DNA from: Marinobacter sp. F3R11
Lineage (GTDB): Bacteria; Pseudomonadota; Gammaproteobacteria; Pseudomonadales; Oleiphilaceae
Direction of reading: 5' to 3'
DNA: 64,000 nt
NCBI RefSeq assembly: GCF_003318275.1
Contig: NZ_QOCH01000015.1
Location: forward strand, 850,516 to 914,515
The notes beneath the pieces were generated by a model. That model was not told the DNA's origin, did no database searches, and worked only from the letters and a program-made list of their open reading frames with translations. Shown one piece after another: positions 62,489 through 64,000 of the stretch (its first letter is position 1; each line of letters begins with the position of its first letter). The position numbers were made by a program, and so were the translations under genes.

Positions 62489-64000
62489 TCAGGATGCTTT
62501 TCCGTTACCTGCTCCAAGGAAAAGCTGGTAAGCCTCATTATCCGTCATGTTTTCATAACGGAAACCGACTTTTTCCAGCATGGACTCAAAGTCTTTTACT
62601 TCATCGTCTTCCACCTGGGCACCCAGCAGCACACGGCTGTATGCCGCGCCGTGATTGCGGTAGTGGAACATGGAGATATTCCAGCGTGTTCCCAGAGACA
62701 TCAGGAATTTCAGCAGAGCTCCCGGGCGTTCGGGAAACTCGAACTGGAAGACTTTCTCGTTGGTAATCGTGGGAGCATGGCCACCGACCATGTAGCGAAT
62801 ATGCTGTTTGGCCATATCACTGTCAGTAAGATCAACAACCGAGTAGCCATTTGCACGAAGATCCTGAACCAGCTCATCCCTGCCCAGGCCACCAGTCTGG
62901 ATCTGAATACCCACGAAAATTGTGGCCTGGCTCGCATCTGAATACCGATAATTAAACTCGGTAATGCTGCGCTTGTGCAACGCATTGATGAAGGTTTTGA
63001 ACGCACCCGGCTTCTCGGGAATGGTGACTGCGAGAATGGCCTCCCGCTTCTCACCAATTTCCGTACGCTCGGAAATGTATCGCAGGCGATCAAAATTCAT
63101 ATTTGCGCCACTCAGGGTGGCGATAAGATTTTCATTCTCAATCTTTTCCCGCTCGATGTACTTCTTGATTCCGGCCACACCCAGCGCTCCGGCTGGCTCG
63201 GATATGGAGCGGGTATCTTCAAAGATATCCTTGATGGCAGCGCAGATTTCGTCGGTGGAGACGGTAATCACCTCATCCACATGATCCTTGCATATCTCCC
63301 AGGGGTGCTCGCCAATCTGTTTTACAGCTACGCCGTCAGCGAAAATGCCCACTTCGTCCAGAATCACACGCTTGCCTGCTTTCATGGCAGCCTGCAGGCA
63401 GTTGGAATCTTCCGGCTCAACGCCAATAATCTTGATTTCAGGACGCAGGTACTTGATATAGGCCGCCATGCCGGCAATCAGGCCACCACCACCCACACAG
63501 ATAAACACCGCATGGATAGGCCTGGTGAACTGCCACATCATTTCCATTGCAACTGTGCCCTGCCCGGCAATAACATCCGGATCGTCATAGGGCGGGATGT
63601 AGGTATAACCGTGCTTCTCAATCAACTCATGGGCATGAGCGGCAGCCTCATCAAAGGCATCGCCTCTGAGCACTACCTTCGCGCCATGATCACGAACGGA
63701 ACGCACTTTGATTTCCGGCGTCGTCTGCGGCATCACAATGATGGCCTTGATTCCAAGTTTCTTGGCAGCAAGAGCCACACCCTGCGCGTGGTTACCGGCA
63801 GAGGCGCAAATCACGCCCTTGGATTTCTGTTCCTCAGACAACTGAGCAATTCGGTTGTACGCGCCACGAATCTTGAAGGAAAACACCGGCTGAAGGTCCT
63901 CTCGCTTGAGCATAATATTGTTGCCAAAGCGTTTGGACAGACTGCGGGCTTCAGTGAGGGGTGTTTCGATGGCCACGTCATAGACGCGCGCATCGAGAAT
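62489..64000 (-). CDS. ilvA: Biosynthetic threonine ammonia-lyase (IlvA), N-terminus cut by the window
   Basis: 503 residues visible; the first residues lie beyond the right edge. PLP enzyme that converts threonine to 2-oxobutanoate, the first step of isoleucine synthesis. The PLP lysine is in SFKIRGAYNR, SAGNHAQGVAL and VCVGGGGLIAGM (FICVGGGGLIAG) bind PLP. Two C-terminal ACT-like regulatory regions (about the last 160 residues) suit isoleucine feedback control, which marks the biosynthetic rather than the catabolic enzyme. Codons ILDARVYDVAIETPL before a GTG at 63976 are in frame and look like IlvA, so the real start is outside. Confidence 0.95.
   Translation of the reverse strand: MLDARVYDVAIETPLTEARSLSKRFGNNIMLKREDLQPVFSFKIRGAYNRIAQLSEEQKSKGVICASAGNHAQGVALAAKKLGIKAIIVMPQTTPEIKVRSVRDHGAKVVLRGDAFDEAAAHAHELIEKHGYTYIPPYDDPDVIAGQGTVAMEMMWQFTRPIHAVFICVGGGGLIAGMAAYIKYLRPEIKIIGVEPEDSNCLQAAMKAGKRVILDEVGIFADGVAVKQIGEHPWEICKDHVDEVITVSTDEICAAIKDIFEDTRSISEPAGALGVAGIKKYIEREKIENENLIATLSGANMNFDRLRYISERTEIGEKREAILAVTIPEKPGAFKTFINALHKRSITEFNYRYSDASQATIFVGIQIQTGGLGRDELVQDLRANGYSVVDLTDSDMAKQHIRYMVGGHAPTITNEKVFQFEFPERPGALLKFLMSLGTRWNISMFHYRNHGAAYSRVLLGAQVEDDEVKDFESMLEKVGFRYENMTDNEAYQLFLGAGNGKAS

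Overview
The window reads as a chromosomal segment of a marine gammaproteobacterium, most likely Marinobacter or a close relative. This rests on gene content and order: ubiE-ubiJ-ubiB-(NTF2-like)-hisI-hisE-tatABC-rsmE, ygfB-pepP-ubiH-ubiI, zapB-like/zapA/6S RNA/fau, a wax-ester-synthase-like acyltransferase, and a Pseudomonas-type PQQ alcohol oxidation cluster. No insertion sequence, prophage, CRISPR array, tRNA or rRNA gene was seen. Both ends cut genes: an RND/MMPL exporter at the left edge and ilvA at the right edge.

Region 1 (1-10.6 kb) is mixed metabolism and stress: MMPL exporter (partial), CheV, malate:quinone oxidoreductase, a CaCA-type Na/Ca antiporter, a SorAB-like periplasmic sulfite dehydrogenase pair, methionine sulfoxide reductases MsrB and MsrA, a metallophosphoesterase, a bacterial CDP-archaeol-synthase-like membrane protein and FumC.

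Region 2 (10.7-39.8 kb) is the centrepiece: about 29 kb devoted to PQQ-dependent alcohol oxidation. Reading left to right it holds ErcS-like hybrid kinase, ErcA-like Fe-alcohol dehydrogenase, a prolyl-oligopeptidase (PqqH type), pqqE-D-C-B-A, an ExaC/PedI aldehyde dehydrogenase, a lanthanide-type quinoprotein alcohol dehydrogenase (DYD metal motif), a SoxH-like hydrolase, a fused SoxYZ-like carrier, a periplasmic binding protein, cytochrome c550 PedF, a second quinoprotein alcohol dehydrogenase of the calcium type (DFS motif), a pentapeptide-repeat protein, a PedR2/PedS2-like two-component pair, a four-gene transport set (binding protein, beta-propeller, ATPase, ABC-2 permease), a CXXXCW rhodanese-like protein, an ErbR/AgmR-like regulator, and a NahK/NosP-like kinase and NO-sensor pair. 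Alcohols would be oxidised in the periplasm by either dehydrogenase, electrons passed to cytochrome c550, aldehydes removed by the NAD-dependent dehydrogenase, and metal-dependent choice of enzyme made by the two-component systems. The order matches, from memory, the ped cluster of Pseudomonas putida with the pqq genes set inside it.

Region 3 (39.9-45 kb) holds a porin, a WS/DGAT acyltransferase, an alpha/beta hydrolase, a FFLEELY-like protein and a small PHA-system protein. Region 4 (45-57.2 kb) is housekeeping: ubiquinone synthesis and its accessory factors, two histidine steps, the Tat translocase (which would export the Tat-signal sulfite dehydrogenase), RsmE, a YedI-type membrane protein, and the ygfB-pepP-ubiH-ubiI group. 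Region 5 (57.2-60.6 kb) is a Zrg-like zinc locus with a near-perfect Zur box and a histidine-rich protein. Region 6 (60.7-64 kb) is zapB-like/zapA/6S RNA/fau, a small one-helix membrane protein and ilvA. Several genes appear to use TTG or GTG starts (hisE, fau, CDP-archaeol-synthase-like, pedB, ubiB).
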